This document shows positions 35,586 to 44,579 of a DNA stretch of 64,000 nucleotides, one piece after another. The stretch lies in contig NZ_CP081299.1 in the NCBI RefSeq assembly GCF_019711195.1, positions 6,172,501-6,236,500 on the forward strand. The letters run 5' to 3'. The notes under the pieces are model-generated. The model had not been told where the DNA came from and made no database searches. It saw only the letters and a list, made by a program, of their open reading frames with translations. A program made the position numbers and the translations under genes. How positions within the stretch are numbered: position 1 is the stretch's first letter; the number at the start of each line of letters is the position of its first letter. This DNA comes from Dyadobacter sp. NIV53 (GTDB lineage Bacteria; Bacteroidota; Bacteroidia; Cytophagales; Spirosomataceae).

Positions 35586-37022
35586 TCAGAACTGAAAATA
35601 GATAAATTGATTACTGGTAAAAACGCCGAACAGATAACAGAAGAGGCACGTTGGAATAAACAGAAACCAGAAAACACTAGTTTTTGGCATAAAATGAGCA
35701 AAATAGCGATCTTTAAAAATAAGCAGGAGGAGCAGCCCGATTGAAAACACATATTCCCCACTATTTATTGCTATGTGTGTGCCGGTGTAAGCCGATGGTG
35801 TGAAAATCTTTTGAATGATTTCAAATGCCTGGGAAACGCTGCTTGCACGAAAAAAGATCCAGGCAAATGCAACCAGTAAGAATGTCCAGATAATGTGAAA
35901 CAATTTTACAAAAACCGGACCTCCCTTTTCAGCATGGTGTGGCCGGAAAATTCTATGTGTTTTAAAAATCTGTGCAAGTATGAGATAAGCACCATGTATG
36001 CAACCCCAGATAATGAATTTCCAGTCGGCACCATGCCATAAGCCGCTCAGTAAAAATACCAGCATAGTATTGAAATATAACTTTGCTTTGCCGTGACGGT
36101 TTCCGCCTAAAGGAATATAAACGTAATCCCGAAACCAGGTTGACAAGGATATATGCCATCGTTTCCAGAATTCAGAAATTGATTCGGCAAAATATGGTGC
36201 ATTAAAATTGGTCATTAATTTGAAACCCATAACACGTGCCGTACCCAACGCAATGTCGGAATAGCCCGAAAAGTCACAGTAAATTTGAAAACAATAGAAA
36301 AAAGTAGCAATGAGCAGAGTAGAAGCACTCTGATTAGGTACATCGGCATAAGCTGCATCAGTTACCAAAGCCAGGCGGTCAGCAATTACAACTTTTTTGA
36401 ACATTCCCCAGGCAATCAGAGTAAGGCCTGCCTTAATATTTTCCCAATCATAATCGAATTTTTCGCGAAACTGCCAGAGCACATTTTGTGGCCTTTCGAT
36501 TGGTCCAGCTACCAACTGGGGATAAAACAGTACATACAAGGAGTAAATACCAAAATGATGTTCGGCTTTCTGGTTCCCGCGATATACCTCAATCGTATAA
36601 CTCATTGACTGAAAAGTATGAAAGGAAAGCCCAATGGGCAAAATCAGAGAGGGAAACATGACGTGCAATGAAAGCATTTCATTTTTCCGCCCCATCATTT
36701 CTAACAAATAGGTGATATTATTATTTATAAAATCAAAGTATTTGAAAAATGAAAGAAAACCAATGTTTGCCACCAGACTAAGTATAAGCAAAAGCAACCG
36801 TTTATGTCCCGAAGCATTCTCTATCCAGATACCTGCAAAATAATCGACAACGATCACAACGCCCAGAATCAGCAGGTACACCGGAATAAAAGAAGCGTAA
36901 AAATAAGCACTGGCAGCAAGTAAAAGTACCCACCTTAGTTTCCAGGGTATGGTATAATAAAGCGTTGTAACAAAAATAAAAAAGAATAAAAAGTGTAGTG
37001 AATTAAAGAGCATTACTTTCAA
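35586..37022 (-). CDS. MBOAT family membrane O-acyltransferase (AlgI-like)
   Basis: 478 residues with many hydrophobic segments. MBOAT signature: SISEFWKRWHISLSTWFRDY, YIPLGGNR, and FLLSGLWHGADWKFIIWG with the catalytic His in LWHGA. AlgI-type enzymes carry acyl groups across the inner membrane for O-acetylation of polysaccharide, passing them to the SGNH/AlgJ-like protein encoded just downstream. Confidence 0.93.
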   Translation of the reverse strand: MKVMLFNSLHFLFFFIFVTTLYYTIPWKLRWVLLLAASAYFYASFIPVYLLILGVVIVVDYFAGIWIENASGHKRLLLLILSLVANIGFLSFFKYFDFINNNITYLLEMMGRKNEMLSLHVMFPSLILPIGLSFHTFQSMSYTIEVYRGNQKAEHHFGIYSLYVLFYPQLVAGPIERPQNVLWQFREKFDYDWENIKAGLTLIAWGMFKKVVIADRLALVTDAAYADVPNQSASTLLIATFFYCFQIYCDFSGYSDIALGTARVMGFKLMTNFNAPYFAESISEFWKRWHISLSTWFRDYVYIPLGGNRHGKAKLYFNTMLVFLLSGLWHGADWKFIIWGCIHGAYLILAQIFKTHRIFRPHHAEKGGPVFVKLFHIIWTFLLVAFAWIFFRASSVSQAFEIIQKIFTPSAYTGTHIAINSGEYVFSIGLLLLLIFKDRYFAHFMPKTSVFWFLFIPTCLFCYLFGVFTSNQFIYFQF

Positions 37023-37086
37023 AATAAGCGATAAAATCCAAAGTAGTTCATCTTGGCCGATGTCGGACGGAATCGCAACGTTGAGT

Positions 37087-37136
37087 TATCCTGCAAATAT
37101 AGAGCTATCCTGCAAATAATCGGATCGCTTGCAAAT
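37087..37136. promoter_or_regulatory. Direct repeats upstream of the MBOAT operon, with a -7 candidate
   Basis: TATCCTGCAAATA occurs at 37087-37099 and 37106-37118, and a third GCAAAT at 37131, giving exact 19-base periodicity. On the minus strand 37101-37094 reads TATATTTG, a -7 match about 75 bases before the MBOAT start. This may be a repeated regulator site or overlapping promoters. Confidence 0.4.
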
Positions 37137-37178
37137 GAAATACGATTATAGCTACTGATGAACTTAGAAGATCAAGGC

Positions 37179-38132
37179 TTATGCTGTGGTTAGTGTTTTG
37201 GTAGAAGTTTTGCGGTATTTGTGTAAGTTAATCAGCAATACACTGCCCAGAATGATCAGAAGCCCGATAATTTGAATTTGCGATATGGTTTCTTTTGCAA
37301 AAAATATCCCAAGTAATACCGCCACTATAGGGTTTACGTATGCATGTGTGCTTACTTTTGTTACTGGCTGCACTTTCAATAACCACACATAAGCACTGAA
37401 TCCGATAATTGATCCGAAAATAACCAGGTACACAATTGCTAACCAGGCATCTGCGGATATATTTTGTAAGTTCACATCCATTATTTCACCGCTAACGGTG
37501 CTGGACAACACAAACGCAATACCTGCGGCCATCATTTGCCAGGTTGTGTTTACCGTCGCAGAACTTTGGCCAGGTTGATATTTGGAATACAAAGAACCAC
37601 CTGCCCAGGACATTGAACCTAATAACACAAATACCATTGCAATGAGATCCCTGCTGCTATTCAGCGATGAAAAAGAGCTGACAATTCTTTCGCTGAAAAG
37701 TAGTACAACCCCGGCAAATCCAATCAGTAAGCCGAAAATGGTTGATTTATTGCTGAAATTTTCTTTCCATTTTGGTTTATCCAATAGCACAAACCAGAGT
37801 GGGGTGGCGGAAATCATAATTGCAACCATTGCACTGGGAAGGAATTGCTCTACCCATATTACGATCCCGTTGCTAACAAATAAAAGCAGCAACCCGGTTA
37901 TCATGGCCGGTTTGATCAGTTTCCATGAAAAAACTTTTTCTCCCTGGGTTATACACCAGATCATCATTAATAATCCGGCTGCTACAAAACGGAATGCCCC
38001 TAAAATAAGCGGAGGAAAACCAACCAGGGCTTTTTGAATAAAAAAGTAAGTTGATCCCCACACAACATAAATAATAGCATATGCCATTACGAGCATAAAG
38101 GTTGACGGAGTTTGGTTTGATTGCGTTTTCAC
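37179..38132 (-). CDS. EamA/DMT-superfamily transporter
   Basis: 317 residues from GTG 38132; two homologous halves of about five hydrophobic segments each (YVVWGSTYFFIQKAL near the start; SLYSKY and VKVSTHAYVNPIVAVLLGI in the second half), the EamA drug/metabolite transporter plan. It lies 5 bases after the Lrp-type gene in the same direction, which suggests an amino-acid exporter controlled by that regulator. Confidence 0.92.
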   Translation of the reverse strand: MKTQSNQTPSTFMLVMAYAIIYVVWGSTYFFIQKALVGFPPLILGAFRFVAAGLLMMIWCITQGEKVFSWKLIKPAMITGLLLLFVSNGIVIWVEQFLPSAMVAIMISATPLWFVLLDKPKWKENFSNKSTIFGLLIGFAGVVLLFSERIVSSFSSLNSSRDLIAMVFVLLGSMSWAGGSLYSKYQPGQSSATVNTTWQMMAAGIAFVLSSTVSGEIMDVNLQNISADAWLAIVYLVIFGSIIGFSAYVWLLKVQPVTKVSTHAYVNPIVAVLLGIFFAKETISQIQIIGLLIILGSVLLINLHKYRKTSTKTLTTA

Positions 38133-38137
38133 GGTTT

Positions 38138-38617
38138 CTATTTTTCTGGTATTACCAATTGTTGTTCTTCTTTCACTGTTTCCAGAACGATGGTTGTTCG
38201 GGTAGAAAGAATATTAGGAATTTTACTGAATTGATTCCGCATCAGATCCATAAGTGAGGCCGAATCTGCCGTCCTCACTTTAACCAGATAACAATCATCA
38301 CCTGCAATGTGATGTACTTCCTGCACTTCCGGTATTTTAGCCAGCGCCTTTGCCGTATTATTACTTGCCATTCCTTCCGAAGATTTCATGGAAATAAAAG
38401 CGAGTAATTTCTGGTTCACCGCCGATGGATTGAGCCTTGCAGTGTATTGCAGGATCACATTTTTTTGTTCAAGCTTTTTGACCCGTTCGAGTACGGCCGA
38501 AGGAGCCATTTCGAGTTCCCGGGCCAGATCTGCATTAGAAATTCGTGCATTTTCCTGCATCAGTTTCAGAATGCTCAGGTCAATCTTATCCAAAACTATA
38601 TCGTTTCCGCTTATCAT
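38138..38617 (-). CDS. Lrp/AsnC family transcriptional regulator
   Basis: 159 residues from ATG 38617 (the TTG at 38635 is less likely). N-terminal helix-turn-helix DKIDLSILKLMQENARISNA, DLARELEMAPSAVLERVKKL; C-terminal RAM effector domain with VHHIAGDDCYLVKVRTADS. Forms a tight pair with the EamA exporter gene, a common arrangement in which the regulator senses an amino acid and induces its efflux. Confidence 0.93.
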   Translation of the reverse strand: MISGNDIVLDKIDLSILKLMQENARISNADLARELEMAPSAVLERVKKLEQKNVILQYTARLNPSAVNQKLLAFISMKSSEGMASNNTAKALAKIPEVQEVHHIAGDDCYLVKVRTADSASLMDLMRNQFSKIPNILSTRTTIVLETVKEEQQLVIPEK

Positions 38618-38847
38618 TCTGTAAAAGTATTGCAATTCAGAATATAAGTCAATATTAATTATATATTTTTGAATTAAATTCGAAATTATTTACTAATTGG
38701 TTATGATTGTTCTTATGTGTCAGAGATATGCCGTCAAAAAACTTACTTATTTTTGGTTATGTTTTTCAATTGGGTTGGTAACCGGTATTATTTAAGTTCA
38801 GCAAGAATCTGTAATGCTAAACCGGAACAAGATTTTAAAGGCATTAA

Positions 38848-38873
38848 TACATAAAAAGACATTCTTTTATGTA
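38848..38873. promoter_or_regulatory. Inverted repeat upstream of the UbiA-PKS gene
   Basis: TACATAAAA (38848-38856) and TTTTATGTA (38865-38873) form a perfect 9-base inverted repeat ending 11 bases before ATG 38885. A TAAATTTG (38874-38881) matching the -7 consensus follows, but is very close to the start, which would make the mRNA nearly leaderless. Candidate operator/promoter. Confidence 0.45.
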
Positions 38874-38884
38874 TAAATTTGTTT

Positions 38885-40843
38885 ATGCTCATAGATGGAA
38901 ATACGATTAAACTTCTGAGAATTCCTTTCTCTTTTTTCCTGTTGCCTTTGTTTCTGTTTGCTCTTAGCCAGGCAGAAACTATTTTATTTCCGCAGGCTTT
39001 GTGGGCATTTATCATCATTCATTTCCTGGTCTATCCCGCAAGTAATGGATATAATAGTTATGTTGATCGTGATGAAGACAGCATTGGTGGTTTGGAAAAT
39101 CCTCCTTTACCGACTATCCACCTGTTTTACACCACTGTTGTTTTGGATATTGCCGGAATCGTTTTAGCTGCATTTTTCGTAAGTATACCATTTGCTTTAT
39201 GCCTTGTTCTTTACATTGCCGCGTCAAGAGCATATAGTTCAAGGCAGATCCGTCTAAAAAAATACCCGGTTATTGGCTTTTTGGTAGTGATAATTTTCCA
39301 GGGCGCTTTTACCTATTATATGTCAATTGCCGGAATAACCGGAAAACTACTTGAACTGAACCGGGAAAACATTTTTGTATTGCTTGGTTGTTCGTTCCAA
39401 ATAGCCGGGGCTTACCCATTAACACAGATTTACCAGCACAAACAGGATTTAAAAGACGGCATTACGACACTGAGTTACAAACTGGGATATATTGGAACGT
39501 TTACTTTTACTGCATCCATGTTTTTGCTTTGTAATGTTTTTTATTATCTGTACTTTATAGAACAGGATCTTGGAACAGTTTTTTACACGGTCCAGGTATT
39601 CTTTTTGCCTATTATCGTTTATTTCGGCTATTGGTTTTATCTGGTCAAAACAAACGTAATAAATGCCAGTTTCAAGAATACAATGCGCATGAACTGGATT
39701 GCAGCAATTTGCATGAACAGTTGTTTCCTACTACTAATTTATATTAATCATTTTCCTTTGAGTTACATTACTGCTATTGAGACAGCCGTTCCGGATCATT
39801 GCTTTTCTCAGGAAATCCTGACTTCGTTTTACATTAAATCAACCGAGGATTTAACGAATAAAAGAAAAATTAAAATTGTAGCCAGTAAAACCGGTATCGA
39901 GAAAAGGTATTCTGTTATTTCTGATTTTGATAAAGAACCGGAAGAATACACATTTTTTAACAAGACAAAAACGCTTCTGCCTGAGCCTGGATTAACGCAA
40001 AGAATGCAGCTTTATCAGCAACACGCTACTGCACTCTCAATAAAGGCAATTGAGAAGATCAAAGGTTTTGAATTTTTGAAAAAATCTATTACACATCTGA
40101 TAACGGTGACCTGCACGGGCCTTTTCGCTCCCGGACTTGACGTAGAGTTGATGCGTGAGCTTGACTTGAAACCTTCAACACAACGCAGCAGTATCAATTT
40201 TATGGGTTGCAATGCAGCCATTATTGCACTGAAACAAGCCGATGCTATTTGCAGAAGTCAGCCAGATGCGAAAGTATTAGTGGTTTGTACAGAACTTTGT
40301 ACTATCCATTTTCAAAAAAGATACAACGACGATTATATACTTTCCAACCTTCTTTTTGGAGATGGTGCCGCGGCAGTAATAGTTAGTTCGAAACCCGCAG
40401 GAAACTACAATGCCGGTGTGCAGATCAATTCCTTCAATTCTTTAATACTGCACAATGGATATTCGGATATGGCCTGGCAATTATCGGAAACGGGGTTCAT
40501 TATGAATTTAACTTCCTATGTACCGGATCTGATACGGGAAAACATTAGGCCTATGCTGAAATCTATTCATCTGAAACCGGAAGACATCAGACACTGGGCG
40601 GTGCATCCGGGTGGAAAGCGAATTGTTGATGATTTTGCGGCTGCACTGGAACTGGACAAATGTAAACTGGAACCGACGTATAATATTTTGAAAAATTATG
40701 GGAATATGTCGTCTCCAACGGTTTTGTTTGTATTAAAAGAAGTACTTGAAAAAGTGAAGCCGGAGCATAAGGGAAGTAAAGCTTTTGCGGCTGCATTCGG
40801 GCCGGGTTTAAGTATTGAGACGATGCAGCTGCAATATGTTTAA
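38885..40843 (+). CDS. UbiA-type prenyltransferase fused to a type III polyketide synthase
   Basis: 652 residues from ATG 38885. Residues about 1-290 are a polytopic UbiA domain: first Asp motif N57-x3-D61-x3-D65 (NSYVDRDED), second region QHKQDLKDGITTLS, where the usual leading Asp is missing. Residues about 292-652 are a complete type III PKS: catalytic Cys410 in VTCTGLFAPG, FGDGAAAVIV, His574 in WAVHPGGKRI, Asn607 in NYGNMSSPTVLF, and GPGLSIE. The PKS would condense malonyl-CoA onto a starter acyl-CoA; the UbiA part would prenylate or anchor an aromatic product at the membrane. No stop separates the halves, but a TTG at 39758 begins SYITAIETAVP like a normal PKS N-terminus, so two overlapping genes plus a one-base error remain possible. 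Followed by methyltransferase and reductase genes. Confidence 0.85.
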   Translation: MLIDGNTIKLLRIPFSFFLLPLFLFALSQAETILFPQALWAFIIIHFLVYPASNGYNSYVDRDEDSIGGLENPPLPTIHLFYTTVVLDIAGIVLAAFFVSIPFALCLVLYIAASRAYSSRQIRLKKYPVIGFLVVIIFQGAFTYYMSIAGITGKLLELNRENIFVLLGCSFQIAGAYPLTQIYQHKQDLKDGITTLSYKLGYIGTFTFTASMFLLCNVFYYLYFIEQDLGTVFYTVQVFFLPIIVYFGYWFYLVKTNVINASFKNTMRMNWIAAICMNSCFLLLIYINHFPLSYITAIETAVPDHCFSQEILTSFYIKSTEDLTNKRKIKIVASKTGIEKRYSVISDFDKEPEEYTFFNKTKTLLPEPGLTQRMQLYQQHATALSIKAIEKIKGFEFLKKSITHLITVTCTGLFAPGLDVELMRELDLKPSTQRSSINFMGCNAAIIALKQADAICRSQPDAKVLVVCTELCTIHFQKRYNDDYILSNLLFGDGAAAVIVSSKPAGNYNAGVQINSFNSLILHNGYSDMAWQLSETGFIMNLTSYVPDLIRENIRPMLKSIHLKPEDIRHWAVHPGGKRIVDDFAAALELDKCKLEPTYNILKNYGNMSSPTVLFVLKEVLEKVKPEHKGSKAFAAAFGPGLSIETMQLQYV

Positions 40844-41525
40844 CCGAAGAAGTGATAAAAAAGAACTGCTTGACGAGGATAATATTCCAGCAAGAGATTT
40901 ATTCCAAAATCTAAAAGAACTGGATTTTATCAATCATTGGCTTGGCGGATATAATATTTCTTTTTCTGCATTAAAGAAAGTCATCAAACCGGGCCGCAAT
41001 TATAAACTGGTTGATATCGGTTGTGGGGGAGGAGATACATTAAAACGGATCAGTAACTGGAATAGAAATTATGAATATAAACTGGATTTATACGGCATTG
41101 ATCTTAAACCGGTTTGTATTGAATATGCAGAAACACATTTAACAGATAAATCCATTCAATTTATTTGTGACGATTACCGAAATATTTTCCTACACTTAGC
41201 AAATGTCGATATTATACACGCCTGTCTTTTTTGCCATCATTTATCCGAAAATCGATTAATTGGTCTGGTGAAATTTGCGCTTGAAAACCAATCTGTTTTG
41301 GTAATTAATGACCTGGAAAGAAACCCGCTTGCTTATTATTCCATTAAATATCTAACACAACTTTTCTCTAAATCGTATCTTGTTAAAAACGACGCACCAT
41401 TGTCTGTACTGCGTGGTTTTAAAAAGAAAGAATGGTTAGAAATTCTGGAAAAATCGGGTGCAGTAAAATATTCCGTTCGTAATAAATGGGCATTCCGGCA
41501 TGAGGTGATTGTATATGCAAATTAA
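40836..41525 (+). CDS. Class I SAM-dependent methyltransferase
   Basis: 229 residues from ATG 40836, which overlaps the PKS stop by 8 bases (an ATG at 40815 is also in frame). SAM-binding glycine motif KLVDIGCGGGDTLKR, acidic strand LDLYGIDLKPVC, FICDDYRN. The overlap implies translational coupling, so it probably methylates the product of the PKS/UbiA enzyme (hydroxyl or ring carbon). Confidence 0.88.
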   Translation: MFNRRSDKKELLDEDNIPARDLFQNLKELDFINHWLGGYNISFSALKKVIKPGRNYKLVDIGCGGGDTLKRISNWNRNYEYKLDLYGIDLKPVCIEYAETHLTDKSIQFICDDYRNIFLHLANVDIIHACLFCHHLSENRLIGLVKFALENQSVLVINDLERNPLAYYSIKYLTQLFSKSYLVKNDAPLSVLRGFKKKEWLEILEKSGAVKYSVRNKWAFRHEVIVYAN

Positions 41526-41535
41526 AAAGTAATTC

Positions 41536-42669
41536 ATGGAATTTCAATCCGGATCATTTGATTGTGCTATTATCGGAGGCGGTTTGGCAGGCCTTTGTCT
41601 GGCCATTCAACTGGTTGAAAAAGATATTTCTGTTGTATTGTTTGAAAAAAATAAGTACCCTTTTCATAAAGTTTGCGGCGAATATATTTCAATGGAAAGC
41701 TGGGATTTTCTTAGCGGATTGGGTTTACCATTAGCTGAACTTGGCCTGCCTGTTATTCATCAGTTAGGGATTAGTTCTGAAAAAGGTTTTATGCTAAATC
41801 ACTCCTTACATATGGGTGGTTTTGGAATTAGCAGGTACAGCCTTGATGATTATTTAAGTAAAATTGCAATAGAAAAAGGTGTAGTCATTTTTGAAAACTG
41901 CAAAGTGAATTCAGTTAATACTATTTTCGTTAATAATTATGAAATAAACAGTACCAGCGGATCATTTTCTTCAAAAGTTGTTTGCGGAAGTTATGGAAAA
42001 TATATGCCGGCTTTTATGCAAAAGAGTATTAATGTTGTAAAAGAGAATAGTAATTATATTGGTGTAAAATATCATATCAAAGCTGATTTACCATCAAACA
42101 AAATTGAATTGCACAATTTTACAGATGGTTATTGCGGAATTTCAAAGGTTGACAATGATTGGCATTGTTTATGTTATCTTACTACTTCCAAAAATTTGCA
42201 CGAAAATGGAAAGGATATCAAACAAATGGAGGAGAATATTCTTTATAAAAATCCATTTCTTGAAAAATACTTTACCCAATCTGAATTCATAAATTCAAAT
42301 CCTCTGGTAATCAGTAATGTTCAGTTCAGTAAAAAGTATACTGATTTAAATGGCATTTTTCTATTAGGTGATGCTGCTGGTTCAATTACACCATTATGCG
42401 GGAATGGAATGAGTATGGGAATGCGTGCATCAAAATTACTGGCAACTGAATTAATTAAGTTATTTGCCAATAAACAACTAAAAAAAGAAGTTATAGTAAA
42501 TTATAAAGCCTCATGGAATCAGGCATTTAACCGCAGGATTATGGCCGGATATTACCTTCAGAATCTGTTTGGAAAAAGAAATACCACGGATTATGCGTTA
42601 AGAATTTTATCAGGATTGCCATTGATTACCAGTAAATTGGTTTCATTAACACATGGTGAGAGATTCTGA
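41536..42669 (+). CDS. FAD-dependent oxidoreductase (geranylgeranyl-reductase/hydroxylase-like)
   Basis: 377 residues. FAD-binding start DCAIIGGGLAGLCLAIQLVE, the PFHKVCGEYISMESWDFL block typical of geranylgeranyl reductase and related flavoenzymes, and the second FAD motif FLLGDAAGSITPLCGNGMSM. Ten bases after the methyltransferase. It could hydroxylate the polyketide-derived ring or reduce double bonds of an attached isoprenoid chain; the sequence does not decide. Confidence 0.88.
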   Translation: MEFQSGSFDCAIIGGGLAGLCLAIQLVEKDISVVLFEKNKYPFHKVCGEYISMESWDFLSGLGLPLAELGLPVIHQLGISSEKGFMLNHSLHMGGFGISRYSLDDYLSKIAIEKGVVIFENCKVNSVNTIFVNNYEINSTSGSFSSKVVCGSYGKYMPAFMQKSINVVKENSNYIGVKYHIKADLPSNKIELHNFTDGYCGISKVDNDWHCLCYLTTSKNLHENGKDIKQMEENILYKNPFLEKYFTQSEFINSNPLVISNVQFSKKYTDLNGIFLLGDAAGSITPLCGNGMSMGMRASKLLATELIKLFANKQLKKEVIVNYKASWNQAFNRRIMAGYYLQNLFGKRNTTDYALRILSGLPLITSKLVSLTHGERF

Positions 42670-42806
42670 TGCTTTGAGATTTATTTAAATGGTTGTTATA
42701 CGCCTCCGGGATTGTGTCAACAATTTTATTTAATATGACTACCGATATTCCATCGCTCCGCAATTGTTCATTAATACCGTTAGGCATTTAACGGACATTA
42801 CCCAAT

Positions 42807-43505
42807 TTATTTTTTAATTATTTCCTTTCTTTGCATAAAAAATTCAAAGAGAAACGTATTCAGCAACAACATCAGCATTCCATAAAAAAAATCTTCAAAT
42901 GGAATTGTAAAAAATCTGAATCCCATATTTTCTGCATCATTATACCAAACAACAGGTTTTTCCAATCCAGTTCCCGTTAAAATTCCATTCACAATAAAAA
43001 ATGGAATCAACAAAAACATGTGTGAATAATAAAACAAACTCAACCATTGAAATTTTACTACATATTTTAAAAATAATAGAAATAATGTAAGTCCGATTGC
43101 CGTATAAAAAGTATACAATCTGTCATGGAAGTATATTCCTAATCCTATTGTCATAGTGAGTACAATCCATGTAATTAAATTTTCATATTTTAAAACAAAT
43201 TTATTTCCCAAATAAATTCTAAAACAGAAATAGGTAAACAGACACGCATACGGAATACAAATAAAGAAAAGGATTTCTTCAATTGGCAGGTGAAAAAAAT
43301 AAACGTTGAGTAAATATGATGCTGTAAATCCCCATACCCCAATTTGAGTAAAGTGACTATCCCATATTATAAATGGAATTGTAGAAATTAAAATGGCTGG
43401 CCAGAGGAATTGCCATTTTTTATATAATGCTATTTGAGGATGAAATGAAAACAAAAACGGAATTGATATGGCTGTAATATCAATGAGCAGGTACGTGAAA
43501 TTCAT
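42807..43505 (-). CDS. crtY: Lycopene cyclase (CrtYc/CrtYd-fused, CarR type)
   Basis: 232-residue membrane protein with two repeated lycopene-cyclase domains; each has the conserved acidic motif (FFHLPIEEILFFICIPYAC and FFTIPFEDFFYGMLMLL). Closes the ends of lycopene to beta-rings (beta-carotene). Last gene of the leftward carotenoid operon; overlaps crtZ by 4 bases. Type-A CrtY flavoprotein is a different family. Confidence 0.9.
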   Translation of the reverse strand: MNFTYLLIDITAISIPFLFSFHPQIALYKKWQFLWPAILISTIPFIIWDSHFTQIGVWGFTASYLLNVYFFHLPIEEILFFICIPYACLFTYFCFRIYLGNKFVLKYENLITWIVLTMTIGLGIYFHDRLYTFYTAIGLTLFLLFLKYVVKFQWLSLFYYSHMFLLIPFFIVNGILTGTGLEKPVVWYNDAENMGFRFFTIPFEDFFYGMLMLLLNTFLFEFFMQRKEIIKK

Positions 43506-43975
43506 TTAGCCATAGAGTTTTTAGCTTCTTTAAAATATTTTAATGGTACCCAAAGCATACCGAAACACTCTCCCTGATGTTTTCCCAAATGTTTATGATG
43601 CATTTTATGAGCTCTTCTGATTGCTTTTAAATATATGGAATCCGTATTCCGGAAAATTTTAAAACGCTGGTGTATAAATATGTCATGAATCGTAAAATAG
43701 GCAAATCCATAAATCGTAATTCCTAATCCAATCCAGAAAAATGCATTCATCCCATTATTTAGCCCAAATAGTAAACAAAGAATTCCTGGAATAGCGAAAA
43801 TGACAAAGAAATAATCATTTTTTTCAAAGAAATCCCCATCGTCTCTTTGATGATGGTCATGATGCAAAAACCATAAAAAACCATGCATCAGATATTTGTG
43901 CGCCAGCCAGGCAACACATTCCATTCCCACAAATGCGGCTAACACAATTGATGTATTGATAATCCAGGGATTCAT
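43502..43975 (-). CDS. crtZ: Beta-carotene hydroxylase
   Basis: 157 residues, membrane-bound di-iron hydroxylase with the histidine boxes HKYLMHG, HHDHHQRDDG, HDIFIHQRF and HKMHHKHLG. Adds 3-hydroxyls to beta-carotene rings to give cryptoxanthin/zeaxanthin. Overlaps crtY and lies 6 bases after idi. Confidence 0.95.
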   Translation of the reverse strand: MNPWIINTSIVLAAFVGMECVAWLAHKYLMHGFLWFLHHDHHQRDDGDFFEKNDYFFVIFAIPGILCLLFGLNNGMNAFFWIGLGITIYGFAYFTIHDIFIHQRFKIFRNTDSIYLKAIRRAHKMHHKHLGKHQGECFGMLWVPLKYFKEAKNSMAK

Positions 43976-43981
43976 GTCAGA

Positions 43982-44533
43982 TCAAAATTTAATTTTATCA
44001 GCGACTTCGTCAAAACATATTTTAAGCCATTCGGTATATCTGGCAGGATTTTGTTCCAAATCTGTCTTTAATTCCTCTATTGTAACATATTTATAATTTG
44101 ATACTTCGGAAGTATTAATAATGGGTTCATGATCCGAAATTCCCCAAAAAATGTGGTCCAGCTCATGTTCAATCAATCCATTTTCAAGCTCAGCTTTATA
44201 TATAAAAGAATAAAGAAATTCGAGGGAGGCCTGAATGCCCATTTCTTCCTGCAAGCGTCGTACTGCACCACTTGCCGGACTTTCATGTGGCAACGGATGG
44301 CTGCAGCAGGTATTGGACCAAAGGCCTTCGGAATGATATTTCCCCATAGCTCTTTGTTGTAACAGAATCTCACCTTTGGAATTAAAAATAAAAACGGAAA
44401 TCGCGCGGTGTAAAACACCTTTTTGATGCGCTTCTAATTTTGGCATATAGCCAATTTCATCATCGTGTTCGTTAACCAGAACCACTTCATTATCATTTAA
44501 ACTGGTATTCAAATTTTCAGGAGCTAATAGCAT
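43982..44533 (-). CDS. idi: Isopentenyl-diphosphate delta-isomerase (type I)
   Basis: 183-residue Nudix-fold enzyme with catalytic Cys in NTCCSHPLPHE, Nudix box SGAVRRLQEEMGIQA and metal/catalytic Glu in ELDHIFWG. Converts IPP to DMAPP. Its place inside the carotenoid operon raises isoprenoid precursor supply, which could also feed the UbiA enzyme nearby. Confidence 0.95.
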   Translation of the reverse strand: MLLAPENLNTSLNDNEVVLVNEHDDEIGYMPKLEAHQKGVLHRAISVFIFNSKGEILLQQRAMGKYHSEGLWSNTCCSHPLPHESPASGAVRRLQEEMGIQASLEFLYSFIYKAELENGLIEHELDHIFWGISDHEPIINTSEVSNYKYVTIEELKTDLEQNPARYTEWLKICFDEVADKIKF

Positions 44534-44579
44534 TTTATAAGCGTTAAAGTTCAGTGTTCGGTTTTACAACAACGATTTG

